Under the pieces are notes generated by a model, which was given only the letters and a program-made list of their open reading frames with translations, was not told the origin of the DNA and made no database searches. Below, piece by piece: positions 7,027 through 13,330 of a stretch of DNA of 64,000 nucleotides. The DNA comes from Chloroflexota bacterium (GTDB lineage: Bacteria > Chloroflexota > Anaerolineae > UBA4142). The translations under genes were made by a program, and so were the position numbers. The stretch lies in NCBI GenBank assembly GCA_016215025.1, contig JACRMI010000191.1, positions 213,570 to 277,569 on the forward strand, written 5' to 3'. Numbering within the stretch: position 1 is the first letter of the stretch; the number at the start of each line of letters is the position of its first letter.

Positions 7027-7100
7027 GTGTGGCTGGTGGGAATCGAACCCACTGTCTTCTCCTTGGCAAGGAGACATCGTACCGGCAGACTCCAACCACA
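7027..7100 (-). tRNA. tRNA-Gly(GCC)
   Basis: Acceptor TGTGGTT/AGCCACA, anticodon stem TCTCC/GGAGA, loop TTGCCAA. It begins with a T-A pair. Confidence 0.9.
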
Positions 7101-7118
7101 AAATAACAAGACTGAGAG

Positions 7119-7193
7119 TGGACTCGTGTGGATTTGAACCACAGATTTTTCCCTTATCAGAGGAATGTTCTAGCCGGGCTGAACTACGAGTCC
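7119..7193 (-). tRNA. tRNA-Ile(GAT)
   Basis: Acceptor GGACTCG/CGAGTCC, loop CTGATAA, T-loop TTCAAAT. Confidence 0.93.
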
Positions 7194-7196
7194 ATG

Positions 7197-7267
7197 CTGC
7201 CTCACGAGGATTCGAACCTCGATCTACTGATCCAGAGTCAGCCGTGCTACCGTTGCACCATGAGGCA
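7197..7267 (-). tRNA. tRNA-Gln(CTG)
   Basis: Acceptor TGCCTCA/TGAGGCA, loop CTCTGGA, discriminator G. Confidence 0.93.
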
Positions 7268-7272
7268 TTGTG

Positions 7273-7347
7273 TCGGGGATGCGAGAGTTGAACTCGCCTG
7301 TTTGCTCGGTCCCAAGCCGAGTGGCACACCAACGCGCCCAATCCCCG
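7273..7347 (-). tRNA. tRNA-Pro(TGG)
   Basis: Acceptor CGGGGAT/ATCCCCG with the C1-G72 pair typical of bacterial tRNA-Pro; loop CTTGGGA. Confidence 0.93.
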
Positions 7348-7359
7348 ATTTGTAATCTG

Positions 7360-7431
7360 TGCGCTCGGCGAGATTCGAACTCGCGTTTACGGATTAAGAG
7401 TCCGCAACACTTGCCGCTATGTTACGAGCGC
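7360..7431 (-). tRNA. tRNA-Lys(CTT)
   Basis: Acceptor GCGCTCG/CGAGCGC, anticodon stem GCGGA/TCCGT, loop CTCTTAA. Confidence 0.92.
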
Positions 7432-7436
7432 AGGTG

Positions 7437-7507
7437 TGGGACATCAGAGAATCGAACTCTGTTCCATAGCTTAAAAGGCTACTGCATGACCGGAATGCTC
7501 ATGTCCC
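7437..7507 (-). tRNA. tRNA-Lys(TTT)
   Basis: Acceptor GGGACAT/ATGTCCC, loop CTTTTAA. Confidence 0.93.
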
Positions 7508-7512
7508 AACAG

Positions 7513-7597
7513 AGGAGAGGGCGAGAGTTGAACTCGCAACCGGTTTCAACGGCGCTCGTTTTCAGGACGAGTTACCTTGCCACGTAGCGACCTCTCC
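7513..7597 (-). tRNA. tRNA-Ser(TGA)
   Basis: Class II tRNA: acceptor GGAGAGG/CCTCTCC, loop CCTGAAA, long variable arm. The discriminator appears to be T, where bacterial Ser tRNAs usually have G. Confidence 0.88.
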
Positions 7598-7601
7598 ATA
7601 G

Positions 7602-7689
7602 CGGAAGAAGCAGGAATCGAACCCGCGCTCGCGTTTAACGAGAACCGTTTTCGAAACGGTCGCGACGAACCAGCATTCGCCTTTCTTCC
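7602..7689 (-). tRNA. tRNA-Ser(CGA)
   Basis: Class II: acceptor GGAAGAA/TTCTTCC, loop TTCGAAA, long variable arm, discriminator G. Confidence 0.93.
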
Positions 7690-7694
7690 ATCTG

Positions 7695-7767
7695 TGCCGC
7701 CTCGCGGGATCGAACCGCATTCTTCCATGTTTCAGACGGATGTATTGACCCTCAATACTAAAGCGGC
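7695..7767 (-). tRNA. tRNA-Phe(GAA)
   Basis: Acceptor GCCGCTT/AGGCGGC, anticodon stem TCCGT/ATGGA, loop CTGAAAC. Confidence 0.92.
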
Positions 7768-7772
7768 AAGTG

Positions 7773-7847
7773 TGCGGCGTGCGAGATTTGAACTCGCGAC
7801 TTCCAGGTTGAAAACCTAGCGACCACTCCAGACAAGTCTAACGCCGC
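7773..7847 (-). tRNA. tRNA-Glu(TTC)
   Basis: Acceptor GCGGCGT/ACGCCGC, loop TTTTCAA, normal T-loop TTCAAAT. A canonical Glu tRNA beside the odd Glu(CTC). Confidence 0.92.
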
Positions 7848-7855
7848 GTACGGTG

Positions 7856-7930
7856 GGTGATCGACGAGACTTGAACTCGCAATCTTCTGATCCACAGTCA
7901 GACGATCTAGCCGATTGATCTACGACCACC
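7856..7930 (-). tRNA. tRNA-His(GTG)
   Basis: Acceptor GTGGTCG/CGATCAC with the extra 5' G facing C73; loop CTGTGGA. Keeps the His identity mark. Confidence 0.93.
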
Positions 7931-7935
7931 ACGAG

Positions 7936-8022
7936 CGGAGAATGAGAGAATCGAACTCTCGCTGGCTTACGCCAGATGCGTTTAGCAAACGCACGCGACA
8001 AACCAACATTCGCCTACTCTCC
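7936..8022 (-). tRNA. tRNA-Ser(GCT)
   Basis: Class II: acceptor GGAGAGT/ATTCTCC, stem TGCGT/ACGCA, loop TTGCTAA, discriminator G. Confidence 0.92.
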
Positions 8023-8027
8023 ATCAA

Positions 8028-8100
8028 TGACCTCGGCGGGACTCGAACTCGCAACCTTTGCCTTCGCAGGGCAACGCTCTATCCATTGAGCTACAAGGTC
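8028..8100 (-). tRNA. tRNA-Arg(GCG)
   Basis: Acceptor GACCTTG/CGAGGTC, stem TTGCC/GGCAA, loop CTGCGAA. Bacteria normally read CGN with an A34 (inosine) Arg tRNA; G34 here avoids the need for editing. Confidence 0.9.
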
Positions 8101-8105
8101 AAGTG

Positions 8106-8178
8106 TACCCGCGATGAGACTCGAACTCACATCCTTCACTTTAGGAAAGTGACACGCATCCTATTGCGCCACGCGGGT
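8106..8178 (-). tRNA. tRNA-Arg(CCT)
   Basis: Acceptor ACCCGCG/CGCGGGT, stem TCACT/AGTGA, loop TTCCTAA. Confidence 0.92.
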
Positions 8179-8179
8179 G

Positions 8180-8255
8180 TACCCTTGGCGGGACTCGAAC
8201 CCGCATAGTTCCAGTTATGCACTTGCCGCTTAGAAGGCGGAGCCATTACAAGGGC
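8180..8255 (-). tRNA. tRNA-Arg(TCT)-like lacking a canonical D-arm
   Basis: Acceptor GCCCTTG/CAAGGGT and T-arm GCGGG-TTCGAGT-CCCGC are perfect, and CCGC-CTTCTAA-GCGG makes a normal-looking anticodon arm. Only about 7 nt separate acceptor and anticodon arm, too few for a D-arm, while about 20 nt lie between anticodon and T arms and contain GCATA/TATGC. Total length (76 nt) is normal. Confidence 0.6.
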
Positions 8256-8260
8256 ATTAG

Positions 8261-8335
8261 CGCGCCGGGAGAGACTCGAACTCTCAGATCGCCCGTTTTG
8301 GAGACGGGAATTTTAACCAATTAAACTACCGACGC
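8261..8335 (-). tRNA. tRNA-Trp(CCA)
   Basis: Acceptor GCGTCGG/CCGGCGC, stem CCCGT/ACGGG, loop CTCCAAA, discriminator G. Confidence 0.92.
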
Positions 8336-8339
8336 ATTT

Positions 8340-8429
8340 TGGTCGCTGAGAAGGGATTTGAACCCTCATGCTCTTGATCGAGCAACGGTTTTTAAGACCG
8401 TCGTGTATACCGTATTCCACCACTCAGCG
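8340..8429 (-). tRNA. tRNA-Leu(TAA)
   Basis: Class II: acceptor CGCTGAG/CTCAGCG, loop CTTAAAA, long variable arm GCTCG..AGAGC-like, discriminator A and an encoded CCA. Confidence 0.93.
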
Positions 8430-8433
8430 ATTG

Positions 8434-8515
8434 TGGTCAGGACAGGAGTTGAACCTGCACACCTTGCGGCACTAGTTCCTAAGACTAGCGTGTATCCCAA
8501 TTCCACCACCTGACC
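8434..8515 (-). tRNA. tRNA-Leu(TAG)
   Basis: Class II: acceptor GGTCAGG/CCTGACC, stem CTAGT/ACTAG, loop CTTAGGA. Confidence 0.93.
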
Positions 8516-8520
8516 ATGAG

Positions 8521-8593
8521 TGGACGCGAAGAGACTCGAACTCTCACCATTCATCTTGCAGGGATGACGCACTCCCAATTATGCTACGCGCCC
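8521..8593 (-). tRNA. tRNA-Ala(TGC)
   Basis: Acceptor GGGCGCG/CGCGTCC, stem TCATC/GATGA, loop CCTGCAA. Confidence 0.92.
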
Positions 8594-8608
8594 ATCTATG
8601 CAAATGCA

Positions 8609-8633
8609 CGAATACACGGTATGTGTGTATTCG
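8609..8633. other. Hairpin in the Ala-Tyr tRNA spacer
   Basis: CGAATACAC (8609-8617) and GTGTATTCG (8625-8633) form a 9-bp stem with a 7-nt loop inside one of the few longer spacers of the array. No T-run; possibly an RNA-processing or pausing structure. Confidence 0.5.
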
Positions 8634-8637
8634 CCAG

Positions 8638-8721
8638 TGCAGAGGATCAGATTCGAACTGATTCAACCCGAAGGCAACGGTTTTACAGACCGCCGCGACT
8701 CGCCATCTTCGCCGCCTCTGC
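8638..8721 (-). tRNA. tRNA-Tyr(GTA)
   Basis: Class II: acceptor GCAGAGG/CCTCTGC, stem GCGGT/ACCGT, loop CTGTAAA, variable arm GCCTTCGGGT-like. Confidence 0.93.
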
Positions 8722-8729
8722 GATTGCTG

Positions 8730-8802
8730 AGCCAGTGATCGGAGTCGAACCGATAACATCCGCATTACAGGTGCGGCACTCTTCCAGTTGAGTTACACCG
8801 GC
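8730..8802 (-). tRNA. tRNA-Thr(TGT)
   Basis: Acceptor GCCGGTG/CACTGGC, stem CCGCA/TGCGG, loop CCTGTAA, discriminator T. Confidence 0.92.
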
Positions 8803-8807
8803 GTTTG

Positions 8808-8878
8808 TGTGGGTGACGAGTGTCGAACTCGCTTCCCCAGTTTGGAAGACTGGTACACTGCCGTTGTGCTACACCCAC
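8808..8878 (-). tRNA. tRNA-Gly(TCC)
   Basis: Acceptor GTGGGTG/CACCCAC, stem CCAGT/ACTGG, loop CTTCCAA. Confidence 0.93.
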
Positions 8879-9042
8879 ATGCTGACGGTATATCGCCTCG
8901 CTCGGATTCCAACCCTCGCGTCATTTGCTTTCGGGACGAATGAACGGCGTCGCTGTTTCGCACATTGGCTTGTGCAATTTGTGGATCGATTTCTTCGACC
9001 GTTACTCTCTCGTCTACCGCCACAGAACGAGAGACGCCCTTG
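8879..9042 (-). other. 164-bp spacer, the largest gap inside the tRNA array
   Basis: No acceptable cloverleaf fits. CTCTCGT and ACGAGAG (around 9006-9034) form a 7-bp hairpin. An open frame of about 50 codons crosses it but runs into tRNA-Gly, so I do not call it a gene. It may be the remnant of a lost tRNA. Confidence 0.4.
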
Positions 9043-9114
9043 AGCCACCTTTCGGAATCGAACCGAAGTATGCGCATTACGGATGCGCCGCTCTGCCGAT
9101 TGAGCTAAGGCGGC
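9043..9114 (-). tRNA. tRNA-Thr(CGT)
   Basis: Acceptor GCCGCCT/AGGTGGC, stem GCGCA/TGCGC, loop TCCGTAA. Confidence 0.92.
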
Positions 9115-9119
9115 GGGTG

Positions 9120-9203
9120 TGCGGATGAAAGGACTCGAACCTTCACGATCTTGCGATCAATAGATTTTGAGTCTATTGTGTATCCCAGTTTCACCACATC
9201 CGC
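9120..9203 (-). tRNA. tRNA-Leu(CAA)
   Basis: Class II: acceptor GCGGATG/CATCCGC, stem ATAGA/TCTAT, loop CTCAAAA. Confidence 0.93.
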
Positions 9204-9206
9204 ATA

Positions 9207-9279
9207 AGCCAGTGGCGAGATTTGAACTCGCGCTCTTTTCCTTACCAAGGAAACGCTTTCCCGACTAAGCTACACCGGC
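9207..9279 (-). tRNA. tRNA-Thr(GGT)
   Basis: Acceptor GCCGGTG/CACTGGC identical to that of Thr(TGT), stem TTTCC/GGAAA, loop TTGGTAA. Confidence 0.92.
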
Positions 9280-9285
9280 GCAAGG

Positions 9286-9360
9286 CGCTCCCGACGCGAT
9301 TTGAACGCGCGATCCTTTGCGTGACAGGCAAATGAGAACTCCAGGCTTCTCCACGGGAGC
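9286..9360 (-). tRNA. tRNA-Asp(GTC)
   Basis: Acceptor GCTCCCG/CGGGAGC, stem TTTGC/GCAAA, loop CTGTCAC, discriminator G. First tRNA of the array in transcription order. Confidence 0.92.
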
Positions 9361-9363
9361 GAG

Positions 9364-9397
9364 AAACAAAAATGCGAAGGTGGTTAACCTCCGCATT
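9364..9397 (-). terminator. Terminator-like hairpin just before the tRNA array
   Basis: On the minus strand AATGCG.AGG / CCT.CGCATT followed by TTTTGTTT, ending 3 nt before tRNA-Asp. It lies between the array promoter and the first tRNA. Confidence 0.7.
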
Positions 9398-9410
9398 TCA
9401 TTCCATCGTC

Positions 9411-9449
9411 AAATAAAAACGCGAAGGTGGTTGATTCCAGCCTTCGCGT
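9411..9449 (-). terminator. Second terminator-like hairpin in the tRNA leader
   Basis: Minus strand ACGCGAAGG / CCTTCGCGT followed by TTTTATTT. It shares GCGAAGGTGGTT with the next hairpin, so the two look like duplicates. Confidence 0.7.
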
Positions 9450-9473
9450 GTACGTTCGAGCAGTAAGTGTGAG

Positions 9474-9617
9474 TTAGTTAGGACTCACCCCGGCGAAGGC
9501 AGATAAGGGCATTTGATCGGCGGCTCGGCAATTGAGCGAACGAAAATACCCCGGTTCAGATTTCCACGTCTGACCCAGGTTTCGCTTAATGCTCAATGTC
9601 GATATGGTATGTAACAC
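9474..9617 (-). CDS. 47-codon leader ORF ahead of the tRNA array
   Basis: GTG start at 9617 with AAGGAG 8 nt upstream, encoding VLHTISTLSIKRNLGQTWKS and on to ..FAGVSPN. Promoter start is predicted at about 9649, so a 30-nt leader with a good ribosome site precedes it. It ends 25 nt before the first terminator-like hairpin. No homologue is recognised and no run of a single amino acid is present, so it is either a small phage protein or a control ORF coupled to the hairpins. Confidence 0.5.
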   Translation of the reverse strand: MLHTISTLSIKRNLGQTWKSEPGYFRSLNCRAADQMPLSAFAGVSPN

Positions 9618-9655
9618 GATCAAAACTCCTTGCGACCTTCGTCGCTGACAAACCC

Positions 9656-9684
9656 AGGATAACACAATTACTTAGAGTTGTCAA
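9656..9684 (-). promoter_or_regulatory. Promoter of the tRNA array
   Basis: Minus strand TTGACA (9684-9679), 17-bp spacer, TATCCT (9661-9656). It is the only good promoter seen between the late-operon terminator and the tRNAs. Confidence 0.75.
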
Positions 9685-9703
9685 TAGAAATTTATGGTAC
9701 TCA

Positions 9704-9742
9704 TATAAAATTTGACGCCGGAGCTGGTCAAGCCCCGGCGTC
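9704..9742 (-). terminator. Terminator of the late (structural) operon
   Basis: Minus-strand stem GACGCCGGgGC / GCtCCGGCGTC (9714-9742) followed by AAATTTTAT, placed after the last late gene. Confidence 0.8.
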
Positions 9743-9786
9743 GCAGCGACGGCAGGAGAGAAGAACAAGAGAGGACCGTCGCTATC

Positions 9787-10359
9787 CTATTCAAAAAGCA
9801 AAACCGCTTTCTGAGCGCGTGCCAAAATCGCATCGTCGTGCGCAGCAGCCTGCGTGTAAACGCCGACGCCATTATTGACTTGACGCAAGCGAATCCAACG
9901 CGACACATCAAACGCATTGGCGAGTCCACCCTTGCGCGAGAAGAACAACGCCCCCAACCAATTTGCAAGCCAAAGGAGTGCCTCGCCAACCGTCTTGTCC
10001 AAGACGCCGGGATAGGTCACGTTCATAAATTGCGAGAACGCATTCCACATTGCCGCAAGCCCGGCGAGTGGCACCGCGACGAGCAAGTCGGAAACCCACG
10101 TTGGAACATTGAGCGGCAACCGTGCCAGCACTGCCGAGACGATCCAGCCCCAAAGATATGACGCGAATGCCACGAACACTAATGCGCCCAAAGCGCCCAA
10201 CGTCATCGCGAGCAGTTCATTCAATGACGGAATCGACGGCGCAGGCGGCACATTGCCCTGCGCAGATGCAGTTGGAACCGCCACGAACACAAACACGAAC
10301 GCGAATAGTGCAACGATCTTAAGGATCGAGCCAAAAGATCGGAAGTTCAACCATTTCAT
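9787..10359 (-). CDS. Membrane protein with signal peptide, late-operon end
   Basis: 190 residues from ATG 10359 with AAGGAG upstream. An N-terminal export signal (IVALFAFVFVFVAVPTASAQ, residues about 15-34) is followed by a short Pro-rich stretch, then hydrophobic segments near 50-80 and 85-110 and an amphipathic C-terminus. It is the last gene of the late operon, after two other membrane or secreted proteins and a hydrolase, a place where lysis genes often sit. No holin or spanin signature is recognised, so the product stays unnamed. Confidence 0.6.
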   Translation of the reverse strand: MKWLNFRSFGSILKIVALFAFVFVFVAVPTASAQGNVPPAPSIPSLNELLAMTLGALGALVFVAFASYLWGWIVSAVLARLPLNVPTWVSDLLVAVPLAGLAAMWNAFSQFMNVTYPGVLDKTVGEALLWLANWLGALFFSRKGGLANAFDVSRWIRLRQVNNGVGVYTQAAAHDDAILARAQKAVLLFE

Positions 10360-10428
10360 TGTGATGTCTCCTTGAAATGAACGAAAGTTGATGATCGATT
10401 ATTCAGTTGTAAGTTGTGACGGCGACGA

Positions 10429-10977
10429 TTACCACTTGCCGGGACACTTGCCGCCGTAATCAGGCATCAAACAGTATCGCTTGTTGTCGGTGCCCGGAAA
10501 GATGTAGTACGGATGCGGCGCACGAATCACATCAGCAAAGTCGTTTGCCCACACCGCCGCTACCTCGCCTTGGTCCCACGCCTTGCCAAGATCATCCGCG
10601 GCTTTAGCGCGTGAATCCCAATAGGCGATAAATGCCTTGATGACCTTTGTTTTTGGCAGTTCCTTGAGCCCTGCCATTTTGGTCAAGACGCCGCCACGAT
10701 CTTGATCGTACTTGTCAGCGCACTTGTCATCACAAGTCTTGAGTTCGACGAGACGCGATTCGGCGATGAGCTTGTCGAGTGTTTCTTCGTCCACCTTTTT
10801 CGCCTGATGCTTCGGTGTCCAGTACGGCGGACAGAAATCGTCCTGCGGATTGTAGCAAGCCGCGCTTGCGACTGGCGCGGAGATGATCGAGATCACACCG
10901 ACCGCACCCATGATGCCGATCACCAAGCCGATCAAAACAGCCATGATGACCTGCGATAAGACAACGCTCCTTTTCAT
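10429..10977 (-). CDS. Secreted Cys-containing protein
   Basis: 182 residues from ATG 10977 with AGGAGG 6 nt upstream. A signal peptide covers residues 1-39 (hydrophobic core VIMAVLIGLVIGIMGAVGVI, cleavage after SAPVASA). The mature part has about six Cys (CYNP, DFC, KTCDDKC, RYC, GKC) that could form disulphides outside the cytosol. I know no matching family. It may be an exported lysis accessory or a cell-surface protein expressed from the prophage. Confidence 0.6.
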   Translation of the reverse strand: MKRSVVLSQVIMAVLIGLVIGIMGAVGVISIISAPVASAACYNPQDDFCPPYWTPKHQAKKVDEETLDKLIAESRLVELKTCDDKCADKYDQDRGGVLTKMAGLKELPKTKVIKAFIAYWDSRAKAADDLGKAWDQGEVAAVWANDFADVIRAPHPYYIFPGTDNKRYCLMPDYGGKCPGKW

Positions 10978-11070
10978 TGTATCCTCCTATGCTGAGTTTC
11001 TGCGTCGTGACTGAGCACACTTGCCAGTCTCGCGACGCATTTAGTCTGATGTTGAGCGGCGATTATTCGA

Positions 11071-11322
11071 TCAGCCATAGATGAAGAATGCCGCAAATTC
11101 CGATATGATCCTGCAGGCAAATGCCGCCGCGACCGTGATGAGCGCACTCACAAACCCGACGACACTCCATTTCAATTTGTCTGAGTTGCTTGCCACTGCC
11201 ATGCGCACAGTGTCAACGTCGTAAGCGTGCGCGTTGACATACCAAATGACTAGTTGGATTGCAACTGGAAGTGTCGCCACTCCAACGACGTACGCCACAA
11301 TGAGAAAATACCAAGCGACCAT
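11071..11322 (-). CDS. Small two-helix membrane protein, holin candidate
   Basis: 83 residues from ATG 11322 with GAGGAGG upstream. Two hydrophobic helices (about 3-28 and 52-80) are joined by a polar loop (NAHAYDVDTVRMAVASNSDK). Size, topology and position next to the hydrolase gene fit a class II-like holin, but there is no sequence signature, so this is a context call. Confidence 0.5.
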   Translation of the reverse strand: MVAWYFLIVAYVVGVATLPVAIQLVIWYVNAHAYDVDTVRMAVASNSDKLKWSVVGFVSALITVAAAFACRIISEFAAFFIYG

Positions 11323-11337
11323 TTCGCCTCCTCGAAA

Positions 11338-12402
11338 TCAGTGTTGCGCGTAAACCCTGCCAAATGGCGTCCTAGCTCCACGCCGATACGTCAACAAAGG
11401 CGCGATGTTGGCGTAATCGGGCGAACCCCATTCGAATTCATCACCCGCCAAGCGCGTCGTGTACGCGGCATAACGCGCGACGCGCGGTTCGTCGTCCAGA
11501 TAATCCAAGAACATTTCCAACTCGTGCGTCGCATCTGCGAGCGTGCGATCCAGCCCAGTCGGAAACGCGAATTCCGTTACCCAAACTTCATCGAGATTCC
11601 ATTCTTCTGCTAACGTAACCATCGACCGCACGTACGCGATGCAATCGCTCGCCACAAATGCGTAGCAGTGCAGCGCGATGCCCGTAATGGGCGGCTCTTC
11701 GCCGTACGCTTCGACATATTGTGCGCGCCACTCCATCAGCCACGCGGGATTGATCTGCGATGGTGCGGGACTAATCCATTTGCGGTCTGGATGCGCCAAG
11801 AAAATCTTGCGCGTGAGCGAGACGGCGGCGCTGGGCGAAATATTGGCTTGACCGACCAGGTCTGGCTCGTTGAATAATAAAGCGTACTGTGAATTGCCCA
11901 GGAGTGGCTTGTCTATGTCGCCGATGCCCCAGATCATCGGCACACCCTCGAAATTTTCCCAAGCGTAATTTGTATTCGGCGACCAGTTGTATGCCCACGT
12001 TGCCCGCAACGTCTTGGCGTCGTTCTCTGTCCACGGACTTGACACGCCTTTCTTCGGCGATGGCTGTGTCCCTATCCAATCTTTGTAAACCAGCGGTAAA
12101 TACACGCGGTACATTTTGGGAATGGGTCTATCGTCCAATTCCACGTTCTGCGCATTGGGAGTGCGCGTTGAATGCATAAAGTGGACAGTCAATGCAAAGC
12201 TCGCTCCGCACGTAATGAACCCCAACAAAGCGGCAATCGTAAAAACACGCCGTCCGATTAACCCCAACAAAGCGGCAATCGTAAAAACACGCCGTCCGGT
12301 CTCTTGTTCGATCCGACGTGGTAGCCAATCGAAGGCGAGCGCCAGAATAGCAAGCGTCCATAGTCCAACGAATTCAAGGAAGGTCCGAATGATGTACCAC
12401 AT
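11338..12402 (-). CDS. Membrane-anchored glycoside hydrolase, GH128 (Asl1-like) fold
   Basis: 354 residues from ATG 12402. Residues 1-65 hold transmembrane helices, including a tandemly duplicated 14-residue unit GRRVFTIAALLGLI. The remainder is an (alpha/beta)8 hydrolase like the Asl1/GH128 catalytic core: LLFNEPDLVGQANISPSAAV near residues 175-195 (NEP glutamate as acid/base candidate), IALHCYAF near 250, and VWVTEFAFPT near 280 (second glutamate, nucleophile candidate). GH128 enzymes cut beta-1,3-glucans. In a phage it could act as lysin or capsule depolymerase. It starts 8 nt after the upstream gene stop. Confidence 0.72.
   Translation of the reverse strand: MWYIIRTFLEFVGLWTLAILALAFDWLPRRIEQETGRRVFTIAALLGLIGRRVFTIAALLGFITCGASFALTVHFMHSTRTPNAQNVELDDRPIPKMYRVYLPLVYKDWIGTQPSPKKGVSSPWTENDAKTLRATWAYNWSPNTNYAWENFEGVPMIWGIGDIDKPLLGNSQYALLFNEPDLVGQANISPSAAVSLTRKIFLAHPDRKWISPAPSQINPAWLMEWRAQYVEAYGEEPPITGIALHCYAFVASDCIAYVRSMVTLAEEWNLDEVWVTEFAFPTGLDRTLADATHELEMFLDYLDDEPRVARYAAYTTRLAGDEFEWGSPDYANIAPLLTYRRGARTPFGRVYAQH
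12218..12298 (-). repeat. 42-bp tandem duplication inside the hydrolase gene
   Basis: Positions 12218-12256 and 12260-12298 are identical 39-bp copies with a period of 42 bp, in frame, so the membrane segment is lengthened by 14 residues. Perfect identity suggests a recent event, or an assembly artefact. Confidence 0.9.
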
Positions 12403-12410
12403 CGCAATTG

Positions 12411-13310
12411 CTATCCAGTCCGTCGATAGACAGCCAAGCTGAAATTTCCTTGAGCAGGTGCAACCGCTGCGCTGAAATAGAGCACGATGTAACCAAAGCC
12501 AGCAATCGCAGGCACGTTGTAGAAAACGCCAGAGCCAACCGTTGCGCCGCCAGCATTACCACCTTGCCCAACTGCCCCGCCGTGACCAATGGAAAAATTG
12601 TAAACTTGGCTTGCGGGATATGTCACGCCCATCAAATAGGTATTGATGCCGGTGCCTGCTCCGGCATAAATCGACACCGACAAGTTTTGATTGAATGCTT
12701 CGGCGTTCGCAAACGTGATGGTCACATCTCGCCACCCTAAAAGCGGAATTCTGAAACCATGTACGTTGGTGTCTCGGATTTGAAAATCACCAGCGACAAG
12801 CGCGCCACTACCTTGGTTCGTGATGTCACTTCCTGCCGGAACCGGAGTCCCGGAAGACAGCGAGAGTAACCAGTAATCCGGTGCATTTAGCAATGCGCGT
12901 CGGATCGTCATACGGAACGCACCGATGTCGTTATCATCCACCAGGTCAGGCGTCGCTTGATAAGCTGCACCAACAGGCAAAACCTGGCTCGTCGCCGGTG
13001 TGAATGCGGCATCATCAGCCAGCATCTGATCGCTTGCCAGCGCAACGCCCAGCGATGCTGCCCTCGCTTTTTGTCCCAGCGATGCCGGCATTCGTTCGAA
13101 CGCCCATTTGACCAGACCACGCAACTTCCCGGACAATGTTCCATTTGCGTCCGTCACAACAGCCGCATCGCTCGTTGCGCCAATATCCGCGCTCGCGCCT
13201 GCGGTGATCGTATCGATGATGTTGTGTGGGGTGTGAACACCGGCGTTGTCAGTCGTGCGAATGGATTTGGTAGTACCTGCACCGTCGATAATTAATAGAT
13301 TGTCAGCCAT
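12411..13310 (-). CDS. Putative tail or virion surface protein
   Basis: 299 residues from ATG 13310 with AGAGGTCA upstream; longer in-frame starts lack a ribosome site. It begins MADNLLIIDGAGTTKSIRTT, a style common in phage virion proteins, has a central part rich in small residues, and ends with a Gly-rich beta domain (SIGHGGAVGQGGNAGG). No enzyme motif is visible. It lies between the hydrolase and a large tail protein with a carbohydrate-binding-like domain, so a receptor-binding or tip role is plausible. Confidence 0.6.
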   Translation of the reverse strand: MADNLLIIDGAGTTKSIRTTDNAGVHTPHNIIDTITAGASADIGATSDAAVVTDANGTLSGKLRGLVKWAFERMPASLGQKARAASLGVALASDQMLADDAAFTPATSQVLPVGAAYQATPDLVDDNDIGAFRMTIRRALLNAPDYWLLSLSSGTPVPAGSDITNQGSGALVAGDFQIRDTNVHGFRIPLLGWRDVTITFANAEAFNQNLSVSIYAGAGTGINTYLMGVTYPASQVYNFSIGHGGAVGQGGNAGGATVGSGVFYNVPAIAGFGYIVLYFSAAVAPAQGNFSLAVYRRTG

Positions 13311-13330
13311 GCTTGACCTCTGATGACTTG

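Larger units (their letters stand above)
6240..9360 (-). other. 36-gene phage tRNA array covering all 20 amino acids
   Basis: Thirty-six consecutive tRNA genes, all on the minus strand, mostly 2-15 bp apart. Anticodons: Ala CGC, TGC; Arg TCG, GCG, CCT, TCT; Asn GTT; Asp GTC; Cys GCA; Gln TTG, CTG; Glu CTC, TTC; Gly GCC, TCC; His GTG; Ile TAT, GAT; Leu TAA, TAG, CAA; Lys CTT, TTT; Met CAT twice; Phe GAA; Pro TGG; Ser TGA, CGA, GCT; Thr TGT, CGT, GGT; Trp CCA; Tyr GTA; Val TAC. Only Cys and Leu(TAA) encode CCA. The sequences differ from each other and from the host tRNA-Arg and tRNA-His genes here, so the array is not a recent duplication. Confidence 0.95.

Noticed and set aside
6939..7341. Several ORFs of 60-110 codons across the tRNA array on both strands
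   Set aside because: Each overlaps complete tRNA cloverleaves and has no ribosome site; they are by-products of tRNA sequence.
8879..8960. Possible 37th array tRNA with a T-arm-like GAGGGTTGGAATCC
   Set aside because: No acceptor pairing or anticodon arm could be fitted.
8793..9077. A 94-codon ORF in the tRNA array
   Set aside because: It runs through tRNA-Gly and tRNA-Thr genes; open frames opposite or across tRNA genes are common by chance.
6240..9360. Regularly spaced repeats resembling a CRISPR array
   Set aside because: The regularity comes from tRNA genes; units differ in sequence and fold as cloverleaves.
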